The notes under the pieces: model-generated
The model's input: only the letters and a program-made list of their open reading frames with translations
The model's database searches: none
Told to the model about the DNA's origin: nothing
Part shown: piece after piece, positions 25,308 to 33,504 of the stretch
Layout of the letters: each line of letters opens with the position of its first letter
Position numbering within the stretch: position 1 is the first letter of the stretch
Program-made: the position numbers and the translations under genes
Source of the DNA: a bacterium
GTDB taxonomy: Bacteria > Krumholzibacteriota > Krumholzibacteriia > LZORAL124-64-63
Direction: 5' to 3'
DNA length: 37,999 bases
Assembly (NCBI GenBank): GCA_014730255.1
Contig: WJIQ01000048.1
Coordinates: 1 to 37,999, forward strand

Positions 25308-26189
25308 ATGCTGATCCTGATCTGCGACGCGTTCGATCCGGGTCTGCCGGAGAAGCTCGCCCGCTTCGGCGAGGTCACCAACGACATGAATCGCCTCGGT
25401 GAGGCCGACGTCGCGCTCATCCGGTCGAAGACCAAGGCGACGGCCGAGTGGCAGAAGCAGGCGCCCAACCTGAAGCTGATCATCCGCGGCGGGGTGGGCA
25501 CCGACAACATCGACAAGGTGGCCGCCAAGGAGAACGGCATCCGGGTGCACAACACGCCCAAGGCCAGCGGCATCGCCGTGGCCGAGCTGGCCTTCGCGAT
25601 GATGATCGCCGTGCCCAACCACATCATCGAGGCGCACAACACCATGGCTGCCGGCGAGTGGGCCAAGAAGCAGCTCAAGCGCACCGAGCTCTGCGGCAAG
25701 AAGCTCGGCACCGTGGGCATCGGCAACATCGCCCGCGAACTGGCCGGCCGGGCGGCGGCCTTCGGCATGGACGTGCACTTCTACGATCCCTACGTCGACC
25801 ACTGCCGGCCGTACGAGAAGTGCGCCGGCCTCGCCGAGCTGTTCGCCACCTGCGACTACGTCAGCATGCACCTGCCGCTGACGCCGGAGACCGAGCACCT
25901 GATCGACGAGGAGATCCTCTCCGGCGCCAGGGACGGTATCGTGGTCGTCAACACCGGCCGCGGCAAGACCGTCGACGCCGACGCCATGGTGCGCGCGCTC
26001 GAGTCGGGCAAGGTCGCCTGCTACGCCACCGACGTCTGGCCGAGCGACCCGCCGCCGGACGACTATCCGATCCTCAAGGCGCCCAACGTGCTCATGGCTC
26101 CGCACATCGGCGCCAGCACCAGGGAGAACCTCTTGCGCATCGGCGACGAGGTGGAGCAGATCATCGACGCGTTCGTGAAGGAGGCCTAG
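25308..26189 (+). CDS. serA: D-3-phosphoglycerate dehydrogenase, short form
   Basis: A 293-residue D-isomer-specific 2-hydroxyacid dehydrogenase with only the catalytic and NAD-binding domains; the ACT and intervening domains of long SerA proteins are absent, so serine feedback through ACT is not expected. Visible signatures are IIRGGVGTDNID, the dinucleotide loop GTVGIGNIARELA (the third glycine of GxGxxG is Ala), the catalytic arginine in NTGRGKTVD (R218) and the catalytic histidine in APHIGAST (H266). The glutamate normally found in the DVF..EP motif is Asp here (D247 in DVWPSDPPP). It oxidises 3-phosphoglycerate to phosphohydroxypyruvate, the first step of serine synthesis. AAAGGAG lies six bases before the ATG, 36 bp after the DUF1015 gene. 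Confidence 0.92.
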   Translation: MLILICDAFDPGLPEKLARFGEVTNDMNRLGEADVALIRSKTKATAEWQKQAPNLKLIIRGGVGTDNIDKVAAKENGIRVHNTPKASGIAVAELAFAMMIAVPNHIIEAHNTMAAGEWAKKQLKRTELCGKKLGTVGIGNIARELAGRAAAFGMDVHFYDPYVDHCRPYEKCAGLAELFATCDYVSMHLPLTPETEHLIDEEILSGARDGIVVVNTGRGKTVDADAMVRALESGKVACYATDVWPSDPPPDDYPILKAPNVLMAPHIGASTRENLLRIGDEVEQIIDAFVKEA

Positions 26190-26191
26190 CC

Positions 26192-27274
26192 ATGGCGCGC
26201 ATCTACAACTTCTCGGCCGGTCCCTCGACCCTGCCCCTGCCCGTGCTCGAGCAGGTGCAGAAGGACATCGTCGATTACCAGGGCGCCGGTCTCTCGCTCA
26301 TCGAGGCCAGCCACCGCGGACCGCACTACAGCGAGGTGCACGAGGCTGCCGGGGCGGCCATGCGCAAGCTGCTCGGCCTGCCGGAGAACTACCACGTGCT
26401 CTGGCTGCAGGGCGGGGCGACGATGCAGTTCGCGATGATCCCCATGAACCTGCTCCAGGGCGGCAAGAAGGCCGATTACACGCTGACCGGCAGCTGGGCG
26501 AAGAAGGCGGTCGCCGATGCGAAGAAGCTCGGGGACATCGCCCTGGCCTACGACGGCTCCCAGGAGAACTTCACCACCCTGCCCGCGGCGAGCGATGTCG
26601 GCGCGCGCGACGACGCGGTCTACCTGCACCTGACCAGCAACGAGACCATCGGCGGCGTGCAGTGGCACGAGTGGCCCGACGTCGCCGTACCCCTGGTCTG
26701 CGACATGAGCAGCGACTTCCTCAGCCGGCGTCTGCCGCTGGAGAAGTTCGGCATCATCTACGCCGGCGCCCAGAAGAACCTCGCGCCGGCGGGCGTGACC
26801 GTGGTCATCATCCGTGACGACGTGCTCGAGCAGTGCGCCGACGACCTGCCGGCCTACCTCGCGTACAAGACCCACGCGCCCAAGGATTCGCTCTACAACA
26901 CCCCGCCGGTGTTCCCGATCTGGGTCGCGCGCCTGGTGCTCGACTACCTCGACGAGAACGGCGGCCTCGACTGGGTGGCCGGTCTGGCGGAGGAGCGGTC
27001 GGGCCTGCTGTACGGGATGATGGACCGGCACGCCGGCTTCTACAGCTGCCCCGTGGCGCCGCACTGCCGCAGCAAGATGAACGTGGTCTGGCGCCTGCCC
27101 ACCGAGGATCTGGAGAAGCAGTTCATCGCCGAGGCCAAGGCCCAGGGGATGGATGGTCTGAAGGGCCACCGGTCGGTCGGCGGCTGCCGTGCGAGCATCT
27201 ACAATGCCATGCCGGTCGAGGGTGCGAAGGCCCTGGCCGATTTCATGGACGAGTTCGCGCGCAAGCACGGCTGA
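26192..27274 (+). CDS. serC: phosphoserine aminotransferase SerC
   Basis: 360 residues, the usual SerC length. Signatures: YNFSAGPSTLPLPVLEQ at the N-terminus, LIEASHRGPHYSEVHEAA, LWLQGGATMQFAMIPMNL, HLTSNETIGGVQW, CDMSSDFLSR, the PLP lysine in IIYAGAQKNLAPAGVTVVI (near residue 195) and GHRSVGGCRASIYNAMP. It transaminates phosphohydroxypyruvate with glutamate to phosphoserine, the second step of serine synthesis. The ATG lies two bases after the serA stop and AAGGAGG overlaps the end of serA, so translation is coupled. It is followed by a 14-bp-stem hairpin. Confidence 0.95.
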   Translation: MARIYNFSAGPSTLPLPVLEQVQKDIVDYQGAGLSLIEASHRGPHYSEVHEAAGAAMRKLLGLPENYHVLWLQGGATMQFAMIPMNLLQGGKKADYTLTGSWAKKAVADAKKLGDIALAYDGSQENFTTLPAASDVGARDDAVYLHLTSNETIGGVQWHEWPDVAVPLVCDMSSDFLSRRLPLEKFGIIYAGAQKNLAPAGVTVVIIRDDVLEQCADDLPAYLAYKTHAPKDSLYNTPPVFPIWVARLVLDYLDENGGLDWVAGLAEERSGLLYGMMDRHAGFYSCPVAPHCRSKMNVVWRLPTEDLEKQFIAEAKAQGMDGLKGHRSVGGCRASIYNAMPVEGAKALADFMDEFARKHG

Positions 27275-27306
27275 CACCGCCGTGTTCCGGCGATATGGTC
27301 GTCATG

Positions 27307-27338
27307 GACGGGCCCCGGTCGACCGACCGGGGCCCGTC
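27307..27338. terminator. bidirectional hairpin between serC and the sensor kinase
   Basis: Perfect 14-bp stem GACGGGCCCCGGTC / GACCGGGGCCCGTC with a four-base loop. It lies 32 bp after the serC stop and 14 bp beyond the convergent histidine-kinase stop. There is no U tract on either side, but its position between converging genes fits a shared terminator. Confidence 0.7.
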
Positions 27339-27352
27339 GTGCGTGAACGCGT

Positions 27353-29650
27353 CTACGCTTCTGGTCGCGCGTGTTGTCGGATCGTCTGATCGACCGTCCG
27401 TGCGAGGTGCGCGAGCTGGAACGGCTTGGCGAGGAAGCCGGCGGCACCGCGGTGGATCAGGCCCTGGACGGCGGCGTCCTGGGTGAACCCGGACGCGATC
27501 AGGATCGGAACACCGGGATCGAGGCGGCGGAGCTCGTCGAAGGTCTGCTCGCCGCTCAGCCGCGGCATCACGAGGTCGAGGATGACGAGGTCGATCTCTT
27601 CTCGCTCTTTGCGTAGTCGCTCGATCGCCTCGATGCCGTCCTCGCACGAGATCACCTCGTAGCCGTATCTCGCGAGCGCCCGCTCGGCCAGCGCGCGGAC
27701 GACCTCCTCGTCATCGACGATCATGATGCGGCCCTCGCCACTGACCGCGGGCTGTGCGGGACGGTCCCTCTGGTCCAGCGCGCGGGCGGTCCTCGGCAGG
27801 AGGATCGTGAACGTCGAACCGTCGCCGGCGACGGTCGCGACGTCGAGGATCCCGCCGTGGTTGATCACGCAGCCATAGACGCTCGCCAGGCCGAGGCCGG
27901 TGCCCTCGCCGGGGCCCTTGGTGGTGAAGAAAGGCTCGAAGATGCGCGACCGGACCTCCTCGGTCATGCCCCATCCGGTATCGGCCACGGCGAGCTCGAC
28001 ATACGGGCCGGCAGGGCGCCCGGTGCCACGCAGCCGACGGTCTTGGTCGTCGAGATGCACGTTGCGGGTCGAGATCGTCAGCGTCCCACCGTCGGGCATC
28101 GCGTCGCGGGCATTGAGTCCGAGGTTCAGCAGCGCATGATGCAGCTGTGAAGGGTCGCCCTCGACGACGGCGCCGTCGGCCGACAGCACGGTCTGCAACT
28201 CGATCCGCTTGTCGATGCTCCGCGACAGCAGGCGGGCGACCTCCTCGGCCAACGCGTTCAGGTCGACGGCCGCGACCTGGAACTTGCCCTTGCGGGAGAA
28301 CGCGAGGAGCTGTCCGGTGAGGTCGGCGGCGCGGCCCGACGCGACCATGATCTCCTCGGCCGATGATCGGGCCTCCTCGTCGTCGGCGAGTCGGTCGGCG
28401 AGCAGCTCGGCGTTGCCGAGGATGCTCGTCAGCAGGTTGTTGAAATCGTGGGCCACACCCCCGGCGAGTTGACCGACCGCCTCGAGCTTCTGGGCCTGGA
28501 AGAGCTGATTGCGCAGCGTCACCTCGTCGGTCCGGTCGTGCATGACGATCACGCCCCCGCCGGGGGCGCCGTCGATGCGGCTGGCGGAGATCTGGAGCGT
28601 ACGCGGCGAGCCCGGCTCGGCCACGAGCTGGGCCTGTAGCGGCGCCTCGGCATTCTCGGTCCCGAACAACCGGGCGAAGAGATCGGTGATCGGTCGGCCG
28701 TCCAGCTCGGTCAGGGCGAAGGCCGTGTCGAGATGCCGGCCGGTCGTGCCCGGCTCGCGCGCATCCAGAAGCCGCTCGGCCACGGGGTTCAGCCTCACGA
28801 TCGTTCCGGTGGCGTCGACGGCCACGACGGCGTCCTGCAACGCGTCGAGGATGGTGGCGATGTCCCGCTCGCGCGCGCGTCGCGACCGCTCGGCGTCGAG
28901 CCGGCGCGTCTCCTGACGGGCGGCGCTGACGACCATGAAGCCGGTCAGTCCGAGGATCACGACCAGGATCGTCAGGCTGATGACGGTCAGGGTGTCGGAC
29001 ATATCGGCGATGCGCGCCTCGACGTCGTCGACGTAGACTCCGGAGCCCACGATCCAGCCCCAAGGCTCGTACAGCTGGACGTAGGAGATCTTGTCCTCGC
29101 GCGGACCGGCCTCGTCGTGTCGCTGCCAACGGTATGCGACGTACCCGCCCTGCCGGGGGTTGTCGACGACGTCGAGGAACGAGTAGATGAGCGGGCGACC
29201 CTGGGCGTCGGGCATGTCCAGGATGTCGGTGCCCTCGATCTCGGTCAGGTAGGGGTGCATGACGACGACGGGCTGCAGGTCGGTGATCCAGTAATACTGT
29301 TTCCCCTCGGCGCCGTAGCGGATCTGCCGGAGTCTCTCGCGGGCGCGCCTTTGGGCCTGCTCGAGCGTCAGATCGCCGCGCGCGACCTGACGCTCGTAGC
29401 TGGCGAGCAGACTCACGGCGCTCTGCACGACGTTGCGGGCGGTCTCGCGACGTGTCGAGCGCAGGTGATGCTCGAAGGCGGGGAGGGCGACCACGAACAC
29501 GGTGGCTGCGAACAGGGCCACGGTCAGGATCGCCGGCAGCACCATGCGGAGCGTGGCTGCTCGCCAGATCGCGCGCCGGCCCGGCGCGGAGGCGAGGTCC
29601 TGGTCGTTCGCCGGATCGCTGCGGGGGATCTCGTGGTCGGGCGTGGTCAC
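27353..29650 (-). CDS. hybrid sensor histidine kinase (sCache-PAS-HisKA-HATPase-REC)
   Basis: 765 residues from a GTG at 29650 with GGGAG seven bases upstream; a longer frame to 29722 crosses a possible -10 and is less likely. First membrane span [21 protein letters not shown], then a periplasmic sCache_2 domain ([18 protein letters not shown]), a second span [21 protein letters not shown], a PAS domain ([16 protein letters not shown]), the phospho-accepting histidine in [15 protein letters not shown] (about residue 400), and ATPase boxes ([36 protein letters not shown]). A C-terminal receiver has [10 protein letters not shown], the acceptor aspartate in [12 protein letters not shown] (about 690) and FLAKPF. 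sCache_2 domains bind small molecules, often carboxylates. No separate response regulator is nearby. It is divergent from the metallopeptidase gene. Confidence 0.93.
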   Translation of the reverse strand: MTTPDHEIPRSDPANDQDLASAPGRRAIWRAATLRMVLPAILTVALFAATVFVVALPAFEHHLRSTRRETARNVVQSAVSLLASYERQVARGDLTLEQAQRRARERLRQIRYGAEGKQYYWITDLQPVVVMHPYLTEIEGTDILDMPDAQGRPLIYSFLDVVDNPRQGGYVAYRWQRHDEAGPREDKISYVQLYEPWGWIVGSGVYVDDVEARIADMSDTLTVISLTILVVILGLTGFMVVSAARQETRRLDAERSRRARERDIATILDALQDAVVAVDATGTIVRLNPVAERLLDAREPGTTGRHLDTAFALTELDGRPITDLFARLFGTENAEAPLQAQLVAEPGSPRTLQISASRIDGAPGGGVIVMHDRTDEVTLRNQLFQAQKLEAVGQLAGGVAHDFNNLLTSILGNAELLADRLADDEEARSSAEEIMVASGRAADLTGQLLAFSRKGKFQVAAVDLNALAEEVARLLSRSIDKRIELQTVLSADGAVVEGDPSQLHHALLNLGLNARDAMPDGGTLTISTRNVHLDDQDRRLRGTGRPAGPYVELAVADTGWGMTEEVRSRIFEPFFTTKGPGEGTGLGLASVYGCVINHGGILDVATVAGDGSTFTILLPRTARALDQRDRPAQPAVSGEGRIMIVDDEEVVRALAERALARYGYEVISCEDGIEAIERLRKEREEIDLVILDLVMPRLSGEQTFDELRRLDPGVPILIASGFTQDAAVQGLIHRGAAGFLAKPFQLAHLARTVDQTIRQHARPEA

Positions 29651-29750
29651 GGGCTGTCTCCCGATCGATCGTCCGGTGTCCGATCTCGCCAGGTATCCCC
29701 TGCAGCATACCGTCGCGGTCACGAGCGTCCAGCAAATACGAACTCCGTGG

Positions 29751-29779
29751 TTGGAGATCCGCCGAAATCCCTGTAAGAT
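29751..29779 (+). promoter_or_regulatory. upstream promoter (P1) of the metallopeptidase gene
   Basis: TTGGAG (29751-29756), a 17-bp spacer and TAAGAT (29774-29779). The start would be near 29786, about 180 bases before the ATG. Moderate match to consensus; it lies in the AT-richer divergent region shared with the kinase gene. Confidence 0.4.
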
Positions 29780-29823
29780 GATCGGAATTCAGGACCCGTC
29801 GTCGCTCGTCGCCGCCACCGGGA

Positions 29824-29852
29824 TTCCCACGATGACGCGTTCGTGTTATGAT
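29824..29852 (+). promoter_or_regulatory. downstream promoter (P2) of the metallopeptidase gene
   Basis: TTCCCA (29824-29829), a 17-bp spacer and TGTTATGAT (29844-29852), an extended -10. The predicted start near 29859 coincides with the first base of a hairpin (29860-29876), so the transcript would carry a stem at its very 5' end. Confidence 0.5.
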
Positions 29853-29859
29853 CCTCGCG

Positions 29860-29935
29860 ACGCCTCCTCGAGGCGTTTTCGAGCATCGTGCCGCCGGCCG
29901 GAGCGCCAATGCCACCCCTGAGCGCTTCGGCCGGC
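29860..29935 (+). other. structured 5' leader of the metallopeptidase mRNA
   Basis: Two stems occupy the leader. Stem 1 is ACGCCTC-CTC-GAGGCGT (29860-29876) followed by TTT, terminator-like. Stem 2 is a 14-bp stem with one G-U pair, GCCGGCCGGAGCGC (29893-29906) against GCGCTTCGGCCGGC (29922-29935), around a 15-base loop. The ribosome site GAGGAG begins 16 bases later at about 29952. It could be an mRNA stabiliser, an attenuator or a cis-regulatory RNA; no known riboswitch fold is recognisable. Confidence 0.45.
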
Positions 29936-29967
29936 CCGTCATCCGAGCCTTGAGGAGTTGTTTTCCC

Positions 29968-32916
29968 ATGTCGCTGTTCAAGTCGATCGTCTCCGGTGTC
30001 GTGCTGGCCTCCTTGCTGGCCGCCACGGCTCTCGCCTTCCAGCCCGCCAGCTTCAATGACCGGTACGAGGTGCGCCTGCCCATGGTGAGCGCCCAGGAGA
30101 TGCCGGCGTTCGCCTCGATCACCGCCAGCGAGCAGGTCGAGGCCCGCCTCGCCGCGCGCTACGGCGGCAGCTGGCGGGTGCACGCCTGGAACGCCCACAC
30201 CGGCAACCCGCGCTGGGTCTACGGCACGCCGGTCCGCAAGGCGGCGGGCATCGGCAACGCGGCCGAGCTCGAGCGGGCGGCCAAGCAGGTCGTGATCGAG
30301 AACTTCGACGTGCTGCGCGCGGACATCGACGCCCTCGAGCTGGTGCACACCCCGTATGCGCGCGGCAAGTGGGCGGCGCACCTGCAGCAGACGTGGGAGG
30401 GCTACGAGGTCCACCAGGGCGTGGTCCGGCTGCTGTTCCACGAGAACGGCAACCTGATGGTCATGGGTTCGAACTTCCATCCGCACATCGACGTCGAACC
30501 CGATCCGACCCTCTCGGCCGGCGCCGCGGCGGACGTCGCGCGGCGGGACCTGCCGTTCCAGCCCGAGCTGGGCGACAGCTACCAGGTCGCGCCCGAGCTG
30601 ATGGTCCTGCCGATCCGCCAGTCCGAGAACACGGTCTCCTACCACCTGGTCTACCGCGTGGCCGTCTCCACCGCCGAGCCGCTCGGCCAGTGGATCACGC
30701 ACGTCGATGCCCATACCGGCGAGGTCGTCTGGCGCTACAACGACGTGCACTTCGACTTCCTCGGCGAGGCGACCCACGAGATCCAGGAGCACACCTGGTG
30801 CAACGAGGACGCCGACTTCCCCGCCGCCTACCTCGACCTGAACGTCTCCGGCGCCGGCTCGACCACCACCGAGGCGGACGGCAGCTGGAACATCGCGGGC
30901 GGTGGCGCGACGGCCGAGGTCACCGCCAGCCTGCAGGGCCCGAACGTGCGCGTCTTCAACTACAACGGCGCCGAGGCCGCGTACTCCGGCACCGCGACCG
31001 CCGGCGAGCCCCACACCGTCACCTGGGACGACCTGAACGCGCGCCAGGACGAGCGCGACGTCTTCGAGGCCGTCAACCGCATCCATACCTTCTTCCAGGA
31101 CATCGATCCCGACTTCTCCTACATCAACCAGCCGATCAACGCCTACGTGAACCGCAGCGACGGCTACTGTCCGGGCAACGCCTGGTGGAACGGCACCATC
31201 AACTTCTGCGCCGCCGGCGGCGACTACTCGAACACCGGCGAGCTGCAGCAGGTGGTCGAGCACGAGTTCGGCCACGGCATCCAGGACGCGTTGCTCGGCG
31301 GCACCCAGGGCGGCGAGGGCCTCGGCGAGGGCAACAGCGACGTGATCGGCATCCTGCTGACGCAGGAGAGCATCATCGGGCGCGGCTTCTTCGCCGGCGA
31401 CTGCGTCCAGGGCATCCGCAATGCGGACAACGACCTGCAGTACCCCCAGGACATGAACGGCTCGATCCACCACGACGGGCAGATCATCGCGGGGTTCCAC
31501 TGGGATGCGATGCAGATCCTCCAGGGGCTGTACGGCCGTGACGAGGGCACGCTGATCACCGCGCGCACCTGGCACGACGGCCGCCTGCTGCTGCGGCCGA
31601 TGAACCAGCCCGACCAGGTGTTCGCCACCTTCTGGGCCGACGACGACGACGGCGATCCGTCCAACGGTACGGCCAACTACGACGCGTTCGCCCAGGCGGC
31701 CGAGAACCACAACTACGACTACCCCGAGCTCCTGGTCGGCATGTTCGTCTACCACGAGGGAGCGCCCTACCGCACCTCGACCAGCAGCGCGACCGAGATC
31801 CGCTGCACCGGCGCCTCGCTGGGCGGCGGCGAGGTCGATCCGTCGAGCTTCGTGCTCAACTACCGCGTCGACGGCGGCACCTACACCGAGGTGCCCATGA
31901 GCGCCGACGGCGAGGAATTCGTGGCCGACGTCCCCGCGCAGGCCTACGGCTCGGTGGTCGAGTACTACATCAGCGCCCGCAACACCCTGGGCGACCTGGG
32001 CACCAGCCCGCGCACCGCGCCCGAGGCGCTGCACTACTTCGAGACCGACGAGAGCTTCAGCGACGAGATGGAGCTGGCGACCGCCTGGACCGTCGGCGCC
32101 GACGACGACAACGCGTCGACCGGGATCTGGGAGCGGGCCGATCCGCAGCCGACCAGCTCGAGCGGCTACACCGTCCAGCTCGGCGACGACCACACGCCCG
32201 ATCCCGGCACGCAGTGCTGGGTGACCGGTGCGCTCGCCGGCAGCGGCGCGGGCAGCTTCGACGTCGACGGCGGCAAGACCACGCTCTACAGCCCGGTCTT
32301 CGACCTGGCCGGGGGCATGGACGTGCAGATCGCCTACTGGCGCTACTACAGCAACAACCGCGGCAACGCGCCGAGCCAGGACGACTGGATCGTCGACATC
32401 TCCAACGATGGCGGCCAGACCTGGACCTCGGTGGAGAACACCAGCGTCTCCAACACCACCTGGCAGCAGATCGCGATCGAGCTCGACGACTACTTCGCCG
32501 TGCCCGACCAGGTGCAGCTGCGCTTCGTGGCCTCGGACGAGGGCGACGGCTCGCTCGTCGAGGCGATGGTGGACGACTTCACGCTGGTGGGCACGTTCCT
32601 CGATCCGACGGCTGCCGACGACATGCCGGGGATCGAGCTCGAGTTCGCGCTGGCGCAGAACCACCCCAACCCGTTCAACCCGGTGACCACGGTGAGCTTC
32701 AGCCTGGACCGCGCCGGGCCGGCCGCCCTGCGGGTGTTCGACACGCGGGGGCGTCTGGTGCGGACGCTGGTCAGCGAGGATCTGCCGGCTGGTGCGCACG
32801 AGGTGACCTGGCGTGGGGACGACGAGGGTGGTCGTCCCGTCGCGTCCGGGGTGTACTTCTACCGGCTGGAGGCGGGGGACCAGCAGGCCAGCCGACGCAT
32901 GCTCCTGGTCAAATAG
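29968..32916 (+). CDS. secreted gluzincin metallopeptidase (FTP propeptide, thermolysin/fungalysin-like) with C-terminal sorting-type domain
   Basis: 982 residues with signal peptide MSLFKSIVSGVVLASLLAATALA. An FTP/PepSY-type propeptide (residues about 50-260; RVHAWNAHTGNPRWVYG, GYEVHQGVVRLLF, HVDAHTGEVVWRYN) precedes the catalytic domain. The zinc motif HEFGH lies at about residues 432-436 in VVEHEFGHGIQDAL, and the third ligand is the glutamate of GEGLGEGNSD about 19 residues later. A beta-sandwich region with SNDGGQTWTSVEN follows, and the protein ends in a FlgD-like module (NHPNPFNPVTTVSF to MLLVK). The ATG at 29968 has GAGGAG upstream with a rather long gap; the frame is open further left but includes the leader stems. 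A self-processed extracellular protease is the expected role; the protein substrate is unknown. Followed by three hairpins. Confidence 0.9.
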   Translation: MSLFKSIVSGVVLASLLAATALAFQPASFNDRYEVRLPMVSAQEMPAFASITASEQVEARLAARYGGSWRVHAWNAHTGNPRWVYGTPVRKAAGIGNAAELERAAKQVVIENFDVLRADIDALELVHTPYARGKWAAHLQQTWEGYEVHQGVVRLLFHENGNLMVMGSNFHPHIDVEPDPTLSAGAAADVARRDLPFQPELGDSYQVAPELMVLPIRQSENTVSYHLVYRVAVSTAEPLGQWITHVDAHTGEVVWRYNDVHFDFLGEATHEIQEHTWCNEDADFPAAYLDLNVSGAGSTTTEADGSWNIAGGGATAEVTASLQGPNVRVFNYNGAEAAYSGTATAGEPHTVTWDDLNARQDERDVFEAVNRIHTFFQDIDPDFSYINQPINAYVNRSDGYCPGNAWWNGTINFCAAGGDYSNTGELQQVVEHEFGHGIQDALLGGTQGGEGLGEGNSDVIGILLTQESIIGRGFFAGDCVQGIRNADNDLQYPQDMNGSIHHDGQIIAGFHWDAMQILQGLYGRDEGTLITARTWHDGRLLLRPMNQPDQVFATFWADDDDGDPSNGTANYDAFAQAAENHNYDYPELLVGMFVYHEGAPYRTSTSSATEIRCTGASLGGGEVDPSSFVLNYRVDGGTYTEVPMSADGEEFVADVPAQAYGSVVEYYISARNTLGDLGTSPRTAPEALHYFETDESFSDEMELATAWTVGADDDNASTGIWERADPQPTSSSGYTVQLGDDHTPDPGTQCWVTGALAGSGAGSFDVDGGKTTLYSPVFDLAGGMDVQIAYWRYYSNNRGNAPSQDDWIVDISNDGGQTWTSVENTSVSNTTWQQIAIELDDYFAVPDQVQLRFVASDEGDGSLVEAMVDDFTLVGTFLDPTAADDMPGIELEFALAQNHPNPFNPVTTVSFSLDRAGPAALRVFDTRGRLVRTLVSEDLPAGAHEVTWRGDDEGGRPVASGVYFYRLEAGDQQASRRMLLVK

Positions 32917-32972
32917 CGACCGTTCGAGCTGACGGGCGCCTGGGCGCCCGCAGCTCAACGCTCGGGTTCGAC
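32915..32972 (+). repeat. 58-bp gene-end repeat, copy B
   Basis: Begins inside the metallopeptidase stop codon and matches 10918-10975 behind phoD almost base for base, including the hairpin GAGCTG-ac-GGGCGCC / GGCGCCC-g-CAGCTC (32926-32956). The loop differs by one base. Confidence 0.85.
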
Positions 32973-33040
32973 ACCGACGGGGGCCCCGATGGGGCCCCCG
33001 CGGTGTGCCCGGGGTTGGCGGGCCCCGAGGGCCCGCAACC
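32926..33040 (+). terminator. triple-hairpin terminator after the metallopeptidase gene
   Basis: Hairpin 1 (32926-32956) is part of the repeat. Hairpin 2 (32971-33006) has GGGGGCCCC/GGGGCCCCC with flanking ACACCG/CGGTGT pairing, the same layout as hairpin 2 behind phoD but with different flanking bases. Hairpin 3 (33013-33040) has GCGGGCCC/GGGCCCGC extended by GGTT/AACC. No U tract follows. The rest, 33041-33170, is G-rich and holds no gene that I can see. Confidence 0.65.
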
Positions 33041-33146
33041 CGTTACGGTGGCGGGGGATCGTCGGGGGATCTCGTGGCATGATGTGGTGTCGGGGGCGTG
33101 GCGGTCGGTCAGGGGGTGGGGGACGGCGGCTCGGGTGCGCTTTGCT

Positions 33147-33152
33147 TATGCT
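33147..33152 (+). promoter_or_regulatory. possible -10 box of the dodecin gene
   Basis: TATGCT lies in the only AT-rich patch (TTTGCTTATGCT) between the triple hairpin and dodecin. The start would fall near 33159, some 29 bases before the ATG. No convincing -35 is visible. Confidence 0.35.
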
Positions 33153-33187
33153 GGCCTCTTTGAGCCTCGAAGCCGCGGAGGAGCGTC

Positions 33188-33394
33188 ATGAGTGACCACG
33201 TCTACAAGTCCATCGAGCTGACCGGGTCGTCCGAGAAGAGCCTGGAGGATGCGGTCTCGAACGCGATCACGAAGGCCAGCGAGACCGTGCGCAACATGCG
33301 CTGGTTCGAGGTCACCTCCACGCGGGGCCACATCGCCGACGGCAAGGTGGCGCACTGGCAGGTGACGCTGAAGATCGGCTTCACGCTGGAGTAG
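33188..33394 (+). CDS. dodecin, flavin-binding storage protein
   Basis: 68 residues, the standard dodecin size, with the whole family pattern: [38 protein letters not shown] with the flavin-stacking tryptophan, [19 protein letters not shown] and GFTLE. Dodecins assemble into hollow dodecamers that bind and protect riboflavin/FMN or other flavins in the cytoplasm. GGAGGAG lies just before the ATG. It is a single-gene unit, bounded by the triple hairpin upstream and a weak hairpin at 33410-33430 downstream. Confidence 0.95.
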   Translation: MSDHVYKSIELTGSSEKSLEDAVSNAITKASETVRNMRWFEVTSTRGHIADGKVAHWQVTLKIGFTLE

Positions 33395-33409
33395 CCCGGC
33401 CGGGGCGGA

Positions 33410-33430
33410 CGCTGCGTATTCGTAGCAGCG
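33410..33430 (+). terminator. weak hairpin after dodecin
   Basis: CGCTGC / GCAGCG with a nine-base loop, followed by AATCATTCC. An overlapping alternative pairing ATTCG/CGAAT exists. It is a short stem and only a plausible terminator. Confidence 0.35.
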
Positions 33431-33504
33431 AATCATTCCGATCAAAACTATCCTGAACTGGTCCTCGTTCCGATTCTCTCGGACCCCGACGTTCAGGAAC
33501 GCCC

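Noticed and set aside
29719-32958. 1079-codon minus-strand frame opposite the metallopeptidase
   Set aside because: Antisense shadow; the plus strand has signal peptide, HEFGH and a C-terminal module.
10918-32972. Gene-end repeats as ends of a transposon or as attachment sites
   Set aside because: They are direct repeats placed exactly after stop codons, form hairpins, and enclose more than 20 kb of ordinary genes with no recombinase.
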